Source: an uncultured Caulobacteraceae bacterium (GTDB lineage: Bacteria; Pseudomonadota; Alphaproteobacteria; Caulobacterales; Caulobacteraceae). From it: DNA of 64,000 nt. Below the pieces are notes generated by a model. It did no database searches. It was not told the origin of the DNA and saw nothing but the letters and a program-made list of their open reading frames with translations. Made by a program: the position numbers and the translations under genes. Shown here one piece after another: positions 1 through 9,152 of the stretch (position 1 is the stretch's first letter; each line of letters begins with the position of its first letter). The stretch covers positions 124,001 to 188,000 of the forward strand of contig CAKZPF010000006.1 of assembly GCA_937138625.1 (NCBI GenBank), in the 5' to 3' direction.

Positions 1-203
1 CCGTCGACCTCTTCCTTTTTGCGCTGATGGCGCAGTGCATTTTCTTGGGGCGTTTGGAACTTATAGGGGGACCATTCCACCACGGTGATCAAGACAATCT
101 TGCAATCCTCTTTGCCCATGCACTGGGCCATATCCTTGGCCACCGCCAAGGCCTTGTGGCTTTCCCCGGATCCATCCAGGCCGACAACGATATGTCTGGT
201 CAT
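1..203 (-). CDS. Universal stress protein (UspA family), 3' end outside window
   Basis: Partial gene reading leftwards; only the first 67 codons are present. The N-terminus starts MTRHIVVGLDGS followed by GESHKALAVAKDMA, the beta1-loop-alpha1 signature of UspA domains (an Asp after the first strand, then a helix). A second strand, KIVLITVVEW, fits the family. Usp proteins are cytoplasmic, often ATP-binding, and help survival under stress. It is divergent from the acetyltransferase-aminotransferase gene, with 176 bp between the two starts in which I see no clear site. Confidence 0.8.
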   Translation of the reverse strand, partial: MTRHIVVGLDGSGESHKALAVAKDMAQCMGKEDCKIVLITVVEWSPYKFQTPQENALRHQRKKEEVD

Positions 204-379
204 ACTGCCCCCTCTGACATTTTGCCCTCTATAAACCATGCTTTGGACAAAGGTTCAAATCACGGTCGGCGCAGGGTCTCGATCATGGTCACACAAAGGC
301 GCTGGACAGGGCCCACAGGACCCCCGCATACTGCCCTCCACGCTGGCCACGCGCGAAACCGCAACACAAGGGATCTCAT

Positions 380-2251
380 ATGTCAGAAGACGTTCTCAGC
401 GATACCGAAGCCCCCGCCCAAGATGATATCGAACCCGAAGCAGACCCCGTCACCCCCCAAGATAGCCAAAGCGCCGTGCCCGCTGATATCACCGAGGCCA
501 TCAGCGCGGGCATTGTGCAAACCTTTGCCTTTGCCAAGGACGCCAATCATTTGGCCGAGATCTGGGACCGCCGCCTGACACTTGCGGATGGCGGCTGTTT
601 GGTGCCCCTGACCCGGTTGCAACTGCAAGACCCACAGGTTCTGGAACGTTTGGCCCGCTGGCGCAAAACCAACCATGACAGCCAGCTCGATGCCTATGGC
701 ACCTCGGAAGCTGAAACCCAGAAATGGTTGGAAAAAACCTATTTCCAAGACCCAGAACGTCTGATGATGATGATCTATGACGATGTGGGCCGACTGGTGG
801 GTCATATCGGTTTGGCCCTTGTGGCAGCACCACAGCCGTATGTGTGCCTTGAGCACTGCGTGCGCGGCGAGGCCTTTGCCCGTCAGGGCATTTTGTCGGA
901 TGCCATTGTAAGCCTGACCACCTGGGCCCGCACGGGCCTATTGGCCGATGAAGTCCGCCTGCGGGTGTTGGCCTCGAATGTTCACATGCTGCGCTTTGTT
1001 GAACGCATGGGCTGGCAAGAGGTTGAGCGCACACCCCTGCACGAACAGGACGGCTCCAACGGTCGCCATTTGGGGCCAGGACCTGACGAAGACGCCGAAG
1101 ATCACCTGTTGACCCTTGCCCGTCCTGACCCCGTTGAAACCCCGAAAGAAATGATCCTCACCGCTGGGCCGTCCATTGGCCTGCACGAGCCTTGCTATGT
1201 CAGTGATGCGGTGCGCACCGGCTGGAACGCCAATTGGGCGGGGTACATCACCCAGTTTGAACAGGCCTTCCAAGACTATGTGGGTGTGCCCCATGCCCTG
1301 GCCACCTCGTCTTGCACGGGGGCGTTGCACATCGCCTTGTTGGCGCTGGGTATTGGCCCCGGCGACGAGGTCATTGTGCCGGACATCACCTGGGTGGCCA
1401 CGGCCCAAGTGGTACGCCAAGTGGGCGCCACGCCCGTGTTTGCCGATATTGATCGCGAGACCTGGTGCCTGGATGTGAAGTCCGCCGCCGATCTTGTCAC
1501 CGACAAGACCAAGGCCATTATGCCCGTGCACCTGTATGGCCATCCGTGTGATATGGATGCGGTGATGGCGCTGGCAGACAAACATGATCTGTATGTGATC
1601 GAGGATGCCGCCCCGTCGATTGGGGCCGAGTATAAGGGCCGCCGCACCGGCAGTTTCGGTCACTTCGCCGCCTTCAGTTTCCAAGGGGCCAAGCTGGCCG
1701 TTACCGGAGAAGGCGGCATGTTGCTGTGCCGCGACGCCGAGCTCTTTGCCAAAGCCCGGCAAATTTGGGATCAAGGCCGCAAGCCCGGCACCTTTTGGAT
1801 CGAACGCGATGGCGTGAAGTACAAAATGTCGAATGTTCAGGCCGCCTTGGGTCTGGGGCAATTGCAACGCAATGACGCCATGGTCGCCGCCAAGCAACGG
1901 ATCTATCATTGGTACCAAGAGGGCCTGGAGGGCGTGGCCGGCGTGCGCCTGAACGGGGAGGCCCCTTGGGCCCGCAGCATCTGTTGGATGACCAGCATCT
2001 GGCTTGATGAGACCTTTCCTCTGGGGCGTGATGAGATGATCGCCGAGCTGAAGGCCCGCAAAATCGACAGCCGCCCGGTCTTCCCGCCCATCAGCCAATA
2101 TCCGATCTGGGAACAAGAGCTGACCCCCAAACCCATGGCCCAGGCCATTGGCGATCGCGCCATCAATTTGCCCTCGGGGGTGTGCCTGCCCAAGGCCCAT
2201 GTGCAGTATGTCTGCCAGCAGATCCGTGAGATCAGCGAACGGGGGCGCTAA
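380..2251 (+). CDS. GNAT acetyltransferase / DegT-DnrJ-EryC1 sugar aminotransferase fusion
   Basis: A 623-residue two-domain protein. After an acidic, Pro-rich leader of about 45 residues, residues about 55-235 resemble a GNAT N-acetyltransferase (LVGHIGLALV core strand, acceptor helix, MLRFVERMGW near its end). Residues about 258-620 are a PLP sugar aminotransferase of the perosamine-synthase type: SSCTGALHIAL phosphate-binding turn, VIEDAAPSIG with the PLP-contacting Asp, and FSFQGAKLAVTGEGG with Schiff-base Lys near residue 438. The likely role is transamination of a nucleotide-linked 4-keto sugar and N-acylation of the product in one polypeptide. The gene converges on the transketolase pair, overlapping its 3' end by 4 bp. 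The sugar substrate cannot be told from sequence. Confidence 0.85.
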   Translation: MSEDVLSDTEAPAQDDIEPEADPVTPQDSQSAVPADITEAISAGIVQTFAFAKDANHLAEIWDRRLTLADGGCLVPLTRLQLQDPQVLERLARWRKTNHDSQLDAYGTSEAETQKWLEKTYFQDPERLMMMIYDDVGRLVGHIGLALVAAPQPYVCLEHCVRGEAFARQGILSDAIVSLTTWARTGLLADEVRLRVLASNVHMLRFVERMGWQEVERTPLHEQDGSNGRHLGPGPDEDAEDHLLTLARPDPVETPKEMILTAGPSIGLHEPCYVSDAVRTGWNANWAGYITQFEQAFQDYVGVPHALATSSCTGALHIALLALGIGPGDEVIVPDITWVATAQVVRQVGATPVFADIDRETWCLDVKSAADLVTDKTKAIMPVHLYGHPCDMDAVMALADKHDLYVIEDAAPSIGAEYKGRRTGSFGHFAAFSFQGAKLAVTGEGGMLLCRDAELFAKARQIWDQGRKPGTFWIERDGVKYKMSNVQAALGLGQLQRNDAMVAAKQRIYHWYQEGLEGVAGVRLNGEAPWARSICWMTSIWLDETFPLGRDEMIAELKARKIDSRPVFPPISQYPIWEQELTPKPMAQAIGDRAINLPSGVCLPKAHVQYVCQQIREISERGR

Positions 2252-3153
2252 ACCGAAACCGTTTGACGGGCCATGGCCCGCACCCGCGCGGTCAGGGTGT
2301 CGACATCCAAGCCCTGGGCCGCGCGCAGGGCCAAACGGTCCCCGGGCGTCTGCGGCCAAGCCTGGCCCATATTCATATGCTCAACCGACTGACCATCGCC
2401 ACGCTGCGCCAAGGCCGAAAGCACCGCGAACTCCAGCGGGTTGCCGGCAAAGCCCTCGAACACCGTTAAGGTCGGGGCGTTCACCAGGCGTGCGGCCAGC
2501 GCCGGAATATCCACCGGACTGGTCAGAGGCAAACTGATGAGGTTGGCGTCCACGCCACTTGCCGCCACCGCCTGCTGGCATTCTGCCATCATAGCGCCCG
2601 CCGTCACCAGGTTTAAGGCCTGTCCCGGTTGCCAGGTGACCTGTGCGCCAGATTTCAGCGGCGGGTCGTCATGGCCTGCCACCCCCAAACGGAAATAGCT
2701 GGGGCCTTCATGGGCGCGAGCGTCTTGGAAACACCAATCGAGCTCGCCAGCGCCCGCCGGCGTATAGACCCGCACGTTCGGCAAGGCGCTGATGATATGC
2801 GCGTCATCCAGCGCCAAATGGCTGGACCCCGCCAGGCCATACATCGCGCCCGCGCCAATGCCGACCATCATCACATCGGCGTTGGGTTGCGACAGGTCAT
2901 TGCGCACCTGTTCAAGGGCGCGAGCATACAAAAAGGGCGCAATGGTATAGACCACCGGCCGCAAGCCCGACTTGGCCAAGCCGAGCGCCATGCCCACCAT
3001 ATTGGCCTCGGCCACGCCCACATTGATAAAGCGCGATCCCAACTGCTCGGCCAAGGGCTCGACCACGGAAAACCCCAAATCCCCGGTCAAAAACACCACG
3101 CGCTCATCAGTCTTGGCCCAGGTTTGGATCAGATCGATCATGCGATTGCGCAT
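2248..3153 (-). CDS. Transketolase C-terminal subunit (split transketolase, pyrimidine-binding and C-terminal domains)
   Basis: About 301 residues: the Pyr-type ThDP domain (FLTGDLGFSV, then FINVGVAEANMVGMALGLA with the catalytic Glu) plus the transketolase C-terminal domain. It pairs with the gene just upstream to rebuild one transketolase. I chose the ATG whose A is shared with the last base of the upstream TGA; a TTG one codon earlier is possible. It lies last in the operon rfbG-rfbH-tktN-tktC, so the pair probably moves a two-carbon ketol unit in sugar nucleotide assembly rather than serving the pentose phosphate pathway. Confidence 0.88.
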   Translation of the reverse strand: MRNRMIDLIQTWAKTDERVVFLTGDLGFSVVEPLAEQLGSRFINVGVAEANMVGMALGLAKSGLRPVVYTIAPFLYARALEQVRNDLSQPNADVMMVGIGAGAMYGLAGSSHLALDDAHIISALPNVRVYTPAGAGELDWCFQDARAHEGPSYFRLGVAGHDDPPLKSGAQVTWQPGQALNLVTAGAMMAECQQAVAASGVDANLISLPLTSPVDIPALAARLVNAPTLTVFEGFAGNPLEFAVLSALAQRGDGQSVEHMNMGQAWPQTPGDRLALRAAQGLDVDTLTARVRAMARQTVSV

Positions 3154-3938
3154 CAATTCGCCCCCCTCGTCTGCAGATCCTCGGCCAGGGCGGGTTTGTA
3201 ATGGCTGGCCAGCGTGTCCTCGATACGCGCGAGGCCCTTGCCTTTGACGGTGTCGGCAATGATGGCCTTGGGGCGATTGCAGGGGGCCGCCAGCGCTGCA
3301 TCCAGCTGGTGCGGATCATGACCATCCACCTCGTGCACTTGCCAGCCAAAGGCCTGCCACTTGTCCGCAAAAGGCGCGAGGTCAATGACCTCGCTGACCC
3401 GGCCCAGACTTTGCCAATGATTGAAATCCACCACCGCTGTCAGGCTGTTCAGTTTGTGGTGCCCAGCGAACAAGGCGGCCTCCCACACGCTGCCTTCGTC
3501 ACATTCTCCGTCCGACATCACAACGAAAGTACGATGGGGCCGATTTTGCAGCCGCGCCGCCAGGGCAAACCCGTTGCCGATGGCCAGGCCATGACCCAGC
3601 GCCCCCGTCGAGACATCAATGGCAGGCGCGTGCGGCGTGGTCGAGACATGGGCCCAAAGCGCGCCGTCCGGCTGACCATAGTCATCCAAAACTTCAGAAG
3701 CCAACAGGCCATGGACCTCGAGGACCGCATACCAGGCCATAACCGCATGCCCCTTGGAGACGATGATGCGGTCACGTTCAGGCGATGTTGCGGTCTCGGG
3801 GCTGAGGTCAGAAACGGCCAACACACGATCCAAAATTTCCACACAGGACAAACACGATCCCATGTGCGCCGCCTTGGCGTGATGGGATAGGCTGATGATG
3901 CGCTGACGAATGGCCCGATGACGATCAGCTGGCGACAT
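3153..3938 (-). CDS. Transketolase N-terminal subunit (split transketolase, ThDP pyrophosphate-binding domain)
   Basis: 261 residues from the ATG giving MSPADRHRAIRQRI, which overlaps the rfbH 3' end by 14 bp; longer upstream starts read through rfbH in another frame and are unlikely. Motifs: HAKAAHMGSCLS near the N-terminus, SKGHAVMAWYA, STGALGHGLAIGNG, and the ThDP/Mg site VVMSDGECDEGSVWEA followed by NHWQSLG. This is the small split type of N-terminal transketolase subunit. Coupled by a one-base overlap to its C-terminal partner. Placed among CDP-sugar genes, it may add a two-carbon branch to a keto-sugar. Confidence 0.88.
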   Translation of the reverse strand: MSPADRHRAIRQRIISLSHHAKAAHMGSCLSCVEILDRVLAVSDLSPETATSPERDRIIVSKGHAVMAWYAVLEVHGLLASEVLDDYGQPDGALWAHVSTTPHAPAIDVSTGALGHGLAIGNGFALAARLQNRPHRTFVVMSDGECDEGSVWEAALFAGHHKLNSLTAVVDFNHWQSLGRVSEVIDLAPFADKWQAFGWQVHEVDGHDPHQLDAALAAPCNRPKAIIADTVKGKGLARIEDTLASHYKPALAEDLQTRGAN

Positions 3939-5277
3939 GATCCGGCACCGTTTTCGGCAGGGGTGTGTTGTGCACCAGGGCGTGCAGCACGCGGCTGACA
4001 TACTCGAGGTGATCATCCCTCAGGCCCGGATGCACGCCCAGCCAAAAGGCATGGGTCATCACCCGATCGGCCTCGGTTAAATCGCCAATGGTGCGGAAGG
4101 CCCGGCCCTGCATATAGGGCTGACGGATCAGATTGCCCGCAAACAACAGGCGCGTGGCCACCCCGGCGGCATTCAGGGCTTGCAGCAATTCGGTGCGATC
4201 CAGACGATCATCACGAATGCTGAGGCAATAGCCAAACCACGAAGGGTCGGAATTCGCCGTGGCTTTGGGACGGACAAAGGCTTCATCAAGATCCGCCAGC
4301 AAGGTGTTCAGCGTCTGCCAATTGCGTTTGCGGTCGGCGATGAAGCCATCCAAACGCTTCATCTGCGCAACACCCGCCGCCGCCTGCATATCGGTGATTT
4401 TCAAATTGTAGCCCAGATGCGAGTAGACATATTTGTGGTCATAGCCCGTGGGCAGTTGGCCCAAGGTCTGCTGGAACCGGCGGCCACAGGTGTTGTCCGC
4501 CCCCGGCGCACACCAACAATCCCGGCCCCAATCGCGAAAACTTTCGACCGCGCGCCGCAGCCCTGGGCTCGCGCCCAGCACCGCCCCCCCCTCGCCCATG
4601 GTGATGTGATGGGCCGGATAAAAGGACAGGGTGGCCAGGTCACCAAAAGTGCCCACATGTTGGCCCTGATAGGTCGAGCCCAAGGCATCGCAACAGTCTT
4701 CAATGACAAACAGATTGTGCGCTTCGGCAAAGCGCATCACGGCCCCGAGGTCAAAGGGATTGCCCAAGGTGTGCGCCACCATAATGGCCTTGGTGCGGTC
4801 AGAAAGGGCCGCCTCCAGTTGGCTGACGTCAATGTTGTAGGTCTCGGGCTCCACGTCCACAAACACCGGCACCATGCCCGTTTGCAAACTGGGGTTGACG
4901 GTGGTGGGAAAGCCGGTGGCGCAGGTGATGACCTCGTCGCCTGGCTCCAATTTTCGTGGCCCAGCAAAAGGCGAGGTCAAAGCCGAGAAGGCAATCAGAT
5001 TGGCCGAAGATCCGGAATTGCAAGTCCGCGCCCAGGGCAAACCAAAGGTGTCGGAAAGTTGACCCTCGAAGGTGTCATTGAAGCGCCCCGTGGTCAGCCA
5101 CAAATCAAGAGCGGCTTCGGTCATCAGACGCGCTTCCGGTCCACCCACGACCTTGCCCGACACCGAAACCCGGGGGTCATCTGGACTAAAACTCGTGTTC
5201 GTACCTGTCAGCTCACCATATTGTTCAGCAAGATCTAATATCTGTTGGCGCAGGGTTTCAGGATCTTTTGCGGTCAT
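3925..5277 (-). CDS. rfbH: CDP-6-deoxy-4-hexulose-3-dehydrase (E1, RfbH/DdhC)
   Basis: 450-residue PMP-dependent dehydrase that removes the C-3 hydroxyl of CDP-6-deoxy-4-keto-glucose with electrons from an NAD(P)H reductase. It has the aminotransferase fold, but the PLP lysine is replaced: SFYPAHHITMGEGG has His at about residues 223-224, the hallmark of E1. Cysteines at about 195-196 (IEDCCDALG) and 254, 256 and 264 (GRDCWCAPGADNTCG) fit the [2Fe-2S] ligands of this family. It overlaps rfbG by 4 bp (ATGA). The E3 reductase it needs is not in this window. Confidence 0.95.
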   Translation of the reverse strand: MTAKDPETLRQQILDLAEQYGELTGTNTSFSPDDPRVSVSGKVVGGPEARLMTEAALDLWLTTGRFNDTFEGQLSDTFGLPWARTCNSGSSANLIAFSALTSPFAGPRKLEPGDEVITCATGFPTTVNPSLQTGMVPVFVDVEPETYNIDVSQLEAALSDRTKAIMVAHTLGNPFDLGAVMRFAEAHNLFVIEDCCDALGSTYQGQHVGTFGDLATLSFYPAHHITMGEGGAVLGASPGLRRAVESFRDWGRDCWCAPGADNTCGRRFQQTLGQLPTGYDHKYVYSHLGYNLKITDMQAAAGVAQMKRLDGFIADRKRNWQTLNTLLADLDEAFVRPKATANSDPSWFGYCLSIRDDRLDRTELLQALNAAGVATRLLFAGNLIRQPYMQGRAFRTIGDLTEADRVMTHAFWLGVHPGLRDDHLEYVSRVLHALVHNTPLPKTVPDHVAS

Positions 5278-6407
5278 GCGCTGACGGCCTCCGGCACAGT
5301 TTGGGGGGACATCCAGCTTTCCAGATGCCGACGAGAGATGGCGACCATATCCTCACCTTCATGCCAGGCGCGATACCAGGTCGCGGTCAAATTCAGATTA
5401 TCCGTCATGCTCAGCTGCGGTTTCCAACCCAGCGTCACCACTGCCCGCGTGGGGTCGATGGCCAGACGCAGATTTTCCGGCACACCCGGCACCTTGTCAG
5501 GCGTTTCAATCTTGGCACCCCCCAGCGCTTGGGCCAGGTGTTGGGTCAGGTGCAAAACCGGCAAGGGCGTCGGGTCAATGGGCCCAAAATTCAGGGCCTC
5601 GGTCGTGGTCAAGTCCCCACGGGCCGCAACCTCGGCGGCTTGTAAATAGCCCGCCAGACTATCCAGCACATGCATCCACGGTCGGGTGGCCTGGGGGTTG
5701 CGCAGCTGCACGGTGCGGTCGGCCGCTGTGATGGCCCGCACGATGTCCGGCACAATGCGATATTCAGAAAAGTCACCGCCACCGATAACATTGCCCGAAC
5801 GCACCGCCACCACGGTCGGCTGATCAGCGCCCTGGAAATATGTCGCGCGATAGGCGTGAATAGAGGCCTCGGCCGCGGCCTTGCTGGCGGAATAGGGATC
5901 ATCCCCGCCCAAACGATCATCTTCGCGATAGCGCCAAGACCACTCGCAGTTCTGATAAACCTTGTCAGAGGTCACCATCACCGCCGCCCGCACGCTGGGG
6001 CACATGCGCACCCCATCCAGCACATTGACCGTACCCATGACATTGCTGGCAAAGGTATCGGCGGGGTCGTCATGGGCCAGTTGCACCAAGGGCTGGGCCG
6101 CCAGGTGAAAAACAATTTCAGGTTGTGCCCTTTTCATCACAGCCTGCAAGGTCGGGGCATCACGCACATCCGCCTCGTGATGGTCCAAACGCCCTTGTAA
6201 ACCCAAGAGATCAAACAGATTGGGCTCGGTGCTGGGGGCGAGGGCATAGCCTGTGACCTGGGCGCCCATTTCCGCCAACCAAAACGCGAGCCACGCCCCC
6301 TTAAACCCCGTGTGGCCCGTCAAAAACACACGGCGGCCAGCCCAAAATCGAGGATCTATCTGATTGCCTTTGGAAATCCCCATCATGGTTAAGTGGTCGT
6401 TCACCAT
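5274..6407 (-). CDS. rfbG: CDP-glucose 4,6-dehydratase
   Basis: 377-residue SDR enzyme converting CDP-glucose to CDP-4-keto-6-deoxyglucose. The Rossmann motif FLTGHTGFKGAWLAFWLAEMG is typical of RfbG, followed by FHLAAQPLVQLAHDDP, VTSDKVYQN and DDPYSASKAAAE with the catalytic Tyr and Lys. The first ATG is kept; internal ATGs at 6383-6386 would shorten the protein by 7-8 residues. First gene of the minus-strand operon rfbG-rfbH-tktN-tktC, divergent from the glycosyltransferase gene with about 70 bp between starts. Confidence 0.95.
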   Translation of the reverse strand: MVNDHLTMMGISKGNQIDPRFWAGRRVFLTGHTGFKGAWLAFWLAEMGAQVTGYALAPSTEPNLFDLLGLQGRLDHHEADVRDAPTLQAVMKRAQPEIVFHLAAQPLVQLAHDDPADTFASNVMGTVNVLDGVRMCPSVRAAVMVTSDKVYQNCEWSWRYREDDRLGGDDPYSASKAAAEASIHAYRATYFQGADQPTVVAVRSGNVIGGGDFSEYRIVPDIVRAITAADRTVQLRNPQATRPWMHVLDSLAGYLQAAEVAARGDLTTTEALNFGPIDPTPLPVLHLTQHLAQALGGAKIETPDKVPGVPENLRLAIDPTRAVVTLGWKPQLSMTDNLNLTATWYRAWHEGEDMVAISRRHLESWMSPQTVPEAVSA

Positions 6408-6477
6408 GTTGCCCTACCGTTTATGTTTCCAACCTCGGCCGAGGTCGGTTACTGATTTGAATTTGGGGGAAAGCTTA

Positions 6478-7767
6478 ATGCGTTCGTGCGCCGTTGACTA
6501 TAGCATTGTCCAAAAACCAGGCAGCGTCCTGAGCATCGTGATTCCCACCTACAATCGTCGGCGGGAAATTCAATTTACGCTCGAGGCCTTTTTGGCCCAA
6601 CGCCAGGCCGGTGGCTTTGAAGACGAAGTGGACATTGTGGTCTGCGACAATGCCTCTGAAGATGACAGCGAGCCCTATCTGAAATCTTTGGCGGAAAGAG
6701 GCTATATCAGCTATTATCGGCACACAGAAAACATCGGCCCCATGCCGCAGCTTTATGTGGGCCCCGCACGCGCCCGGGCGCCTTACTGCTGGTTTTTTGG
6801 CGATGATGACTGGCCCAAGCACAACGCGCTTAGCGAAATTCTGAAAATCCTGCGCAAGGATAAATATGATTTCATCTCGCTGAATTATGAAATGCGCTGC
6901 GCAAAAATGCGCAACGTCATCAGCCCCGCCCTGAACATTCGCCGCAGCCGCGAGTTTCGGGATTTTGGCCACTATTGTGAATATTTCACCGTCTATCAAG
7001 CTGGCTTTATCAGTTGCCAGATTTTCCGCACCGAGCGCTTCAATGCCGTAGACCCGCAACCCTATTTGGACCCCCCGGCCGGGTTTCAACACTTTGGTGC
7101 ACACCTACAGGCCTTTTATGATCGCCCCACCTATTACGAAGGGCGGCCCCTGGTGATTTACCGCAGTGGCAATTTTGACGACGCACAAAAAATTGCCTTC
7201 CGTAACGCCACGCAGCTGTCGTTTGATTTGATGCGCGCCATCGAGATCGCTCGTGAACGCGCCAACATCCCCGCCGACATTTGGGAACGGTTCGCGGGCG
7301 TTGTTTATGTGCGGCAATTCCGTAAAAAAGGCACGGCGCGTCTGAGTGACATGATCCTGGAAAACGTTTTCCGTTCCATCGGGGCAAGCTATCGCCCCAC
7401 GGATGAAGACTGGGCCGACCTCGAGGCCATTTCTCAACACTGGCGCCCCAAGGCAAAATTGGGTTTCAAAGCCGTTGTTGACCTGCATACCCAGGTCGAA
7501 GGCCTACACGCCCGCAAAGAAGAAGACATCGCCCAGACCATTGCCAAACTGCAAGATCTGAGGGGGCCAGAGGCCCCCATGCTGTTGCAAAATGGCAAAG
7601 ACGCCTTGATCAGCCGTGTGGTCAGCTATGACACCAACCGTCACCAATTGCAGAAATTTGCCCTGCAAGCCGCCAATCAGATCTCAAAATCTGGACTGGA
7701 TGGCATGATCCGTGACACCGCCGAGCTGGGAGACGATGCGCCTGAGGAGCTGAAACAGGCCAGTTGA
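6478..7767 (+). CDS. Family 2 glycosyltransferase, first of a tandem pair
   Basis: 429 residues from an ATG with GGGGGA 7 bp upstream; longer starts reach into the divergent rfbG gene. The GT-A fold appears as LSIVIPTYNRRREIQ, VVCDNASEDD (nucleotide-binding Asp) and CWFFGDDDW (metal-binding acidic motif). Residues beyond about 240 form an unusual alpha-helical tail not found in minimal GT2 domains. Its sister lies 102 bp downstream and shares YQxGFISCQIFR. It likely adds a sugar made by this locus to a surface glycan; donor and acceptor are unknown. No signal peptide or membrane span. Confidence 0.85.
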   Translation: MRSCAVDYSIVQKPGSVLSIVIPTYNRRREIQFTLEAFLAQRQAGGFEDEVDIVVCDNASEDDSEPYLKSLAERGYISYYRHTENIGPMPQLYVGPARARAPYCWFFGDDDWPKHNALSEILKILRKDKYDFISLNYEMRCAKMRNVISPALNIRRSREFRDFGHYCEYFTVYQAGFISCQIFRTERFNAVDPQPYLDPPAGFQHFGAHLQAFYDRPTYYEGRPLVIYRSGNFDDAQKIAFRNATQLSFDLMRAIEIARERANIPADIWERFAGVVYVRQFRKKGTARLSDMILENVFRSIGASYRPTDEDWADLEAISQHWRPKAKLGFKAVVDLHTQVEGLHARKEEDIAQTIAKLQDLRGPEAPMLLQNGKDALISRVVSYDTNRHQLQKFALQAANQISKSGLDGMIRDTAELGDDAPEELKQAS

Positions 7768-7869
7768 AAGGATCTGACCTGGTTTGCCTTTGACGGAGAG
7801 GGCGACGGGACATCATCGGCCAAGTCCGCAGACCCAGGCCCACAGGGCGCGCAAGAGGAACGCTAAACC

Positions 7870-9114
7870 ATGGCGGTCGAAACCACACAAGCATCCCCCA
7901 AGGATTGGCGAGCATGCGATGTGGCCAACCGCATCCTGGCGCCCGCGGGTGATACCCTCAGCATCCTGATCCCGACCTACAACCGCGCCGCTGAGCTCGA
8001 AGGTTTGTTAGCCGAACTGATGGCGCAGCGCGAAGCGGGCCTTGAGGACGCCATTGACATCACCGTCTGCGACAATGCCTCGACCGATGGCACGATCGAC
8101 TTGGTGCAACCTTTGGCCGAGGCCGGGCACATCAGCCTGTATGTTCACAGTGAAAACATAGGGGCCGTGCCGCAGCTGTTTGTCTGCCCACCCCGTGCAC
8201 GCGCACCCTGGTGCTGGGTGATGGGCGATGACGACCTGCTGGCCCCGGGCGCGTTGACCACCATCATCGAAACCCTGCGCCGCGACCAGCCGGACTTTCT
8301 CAGCCTCAATCGGCAGATCCGCGATCGCGACCTGAAAAATATTGAAAAAGACATCTCCAGCACCGCCGCCAGCCAAAGCTTTGCCAGCTATCTGGACCTG
8401 TGCCAGCGCTTCAGCCCCTATCAGCTGGGCTTCATCAGTTGCCAAATTTTCCGCGCCGAACCCTTTGTCGCTACAGATCCCGCCCCCTATATGACGCGGG
8501 CCAATGGCTTTGCGCACCTTGGTGTGTACCTCGAGGCCTTTCATGACAAGCCTGCACAATTCTTGAGCGATCCCTTGGTTTGGCACCGCTTTGGCAATTG
8601 GGATGACCATCTCGCCAGTTTGAAAAAGAACTTTGTCGATCTGTGTTGTCCCCTGGTGGATGTGATGGAAACTGCCCGCACACGCCTGGGTCTTGGCCCC
8701 GAGATCTGGCAGTCGTTTGCCGCCGGCGAAGCCATCGAGCGTCTTCAGGGTCATCATGTCCCCCTTGAGCAATTGGTTTTGGAAAACGCCGCCCGGGCCG
8801 TGGCGTGTGGGCATATGTTTTCAGATCAAGAATGGGCGGAACTTGCCCAAGTGGCCCAGCACTGGGGCCTGAAAACGCAAGAGGCTCTGAAACTCGTCAA
8901 AGGGCTTGAGCAAGAATTAAAAACCCTGGTGGGACAACATCAAAACCTGCGTCATCAGATCGAACGCCAAGGTGCCCCCCCCACAGCGCAACAGCTGCAA
9001 ACGGCCCAAGCCCTTGAACAAAATTTGAAATCTCGTCGAACCCTGTTGTCAGGACTGGCCGCACAGATCTATTCTGTGGGTCTGGATCAGATCATCCGCA
9101 CACCGGATGAGTAG
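7870..9114 (+). CDS. Family 2 glycosyltransferase, second of a tandem pair
   Basis: 414 residues, starting after an AGAGGA ribosome site. Same layout as the upstream gene: LSILIPTYNRAAELE, TVCDNASTDGT, CWVMGDDDLLAPG, then YQLGFISCQIFRAEPF and a helical, Gln-rich, probably coiled tail at about 330-400. Clearly a diverged duplicate of its neighbour, so the two enzymes may make successive linkages. Cytoplasmic by lack of signals. It precedes rfbF by 38 bp and is probably co-transcribed with it. Confidence 0.85.
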   Translation: MAVETTQASPKDWRACDVANRILAPAGDTLSILIPTYNRAAELEGLLAELMAQREAGLEDAIDITVCDNASTDGTIDLVQPLAEAGHISLYVHSENIGAVPQLFVCPPRARAPWCWVMGDDDLLAPGALTTIIETLRRDQPDFLSLNRQIRDRDLKNIEKDISSTAASQSFASYLDLCQRFSPYQLGFISCQIFRAEPFVATDPAPYMTRANGFAHLGVYLEAFHDKPAQFLSDPLVWHRFGNWDDHLASLKKNFVDLCCPLVDVMETARTRLGLGPEIWQSFAAGEAIERLQGHHVPLEQLVLENAARAVACGHMFSDQEWAELAQVAQHWGLKTQEALKLVKGLEQELKTLVGQHQNLRHQIERQGAPPTAQQLQTAQALEQNLKSRRTLLSGLAAQIYSVGLDQIIRTPDE

Positions 9115-9152
9115 GTTGACACGGGCACATCCGTGCCCACAGGGGGAGCACA

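Noticed and set aside
938..2359. Long antisense open frames, such as 938-2359, 13454-14461 and 45977-47581
   Set aside because: They mirror strong protein-coding genes on the other strand and have His/Gly/Ala-rich translations typical of antisense frames in GC-rich DNA.
7768..7866. Open frame of 32 codons directly after the TGA of the first glycosyltransferase, in the same frame
   Set aside because: A stop-free run of this length is common in GC-rich DNA, and the sister enzyme ends without such an extension, so read-through or nonsense mutation is not supported.
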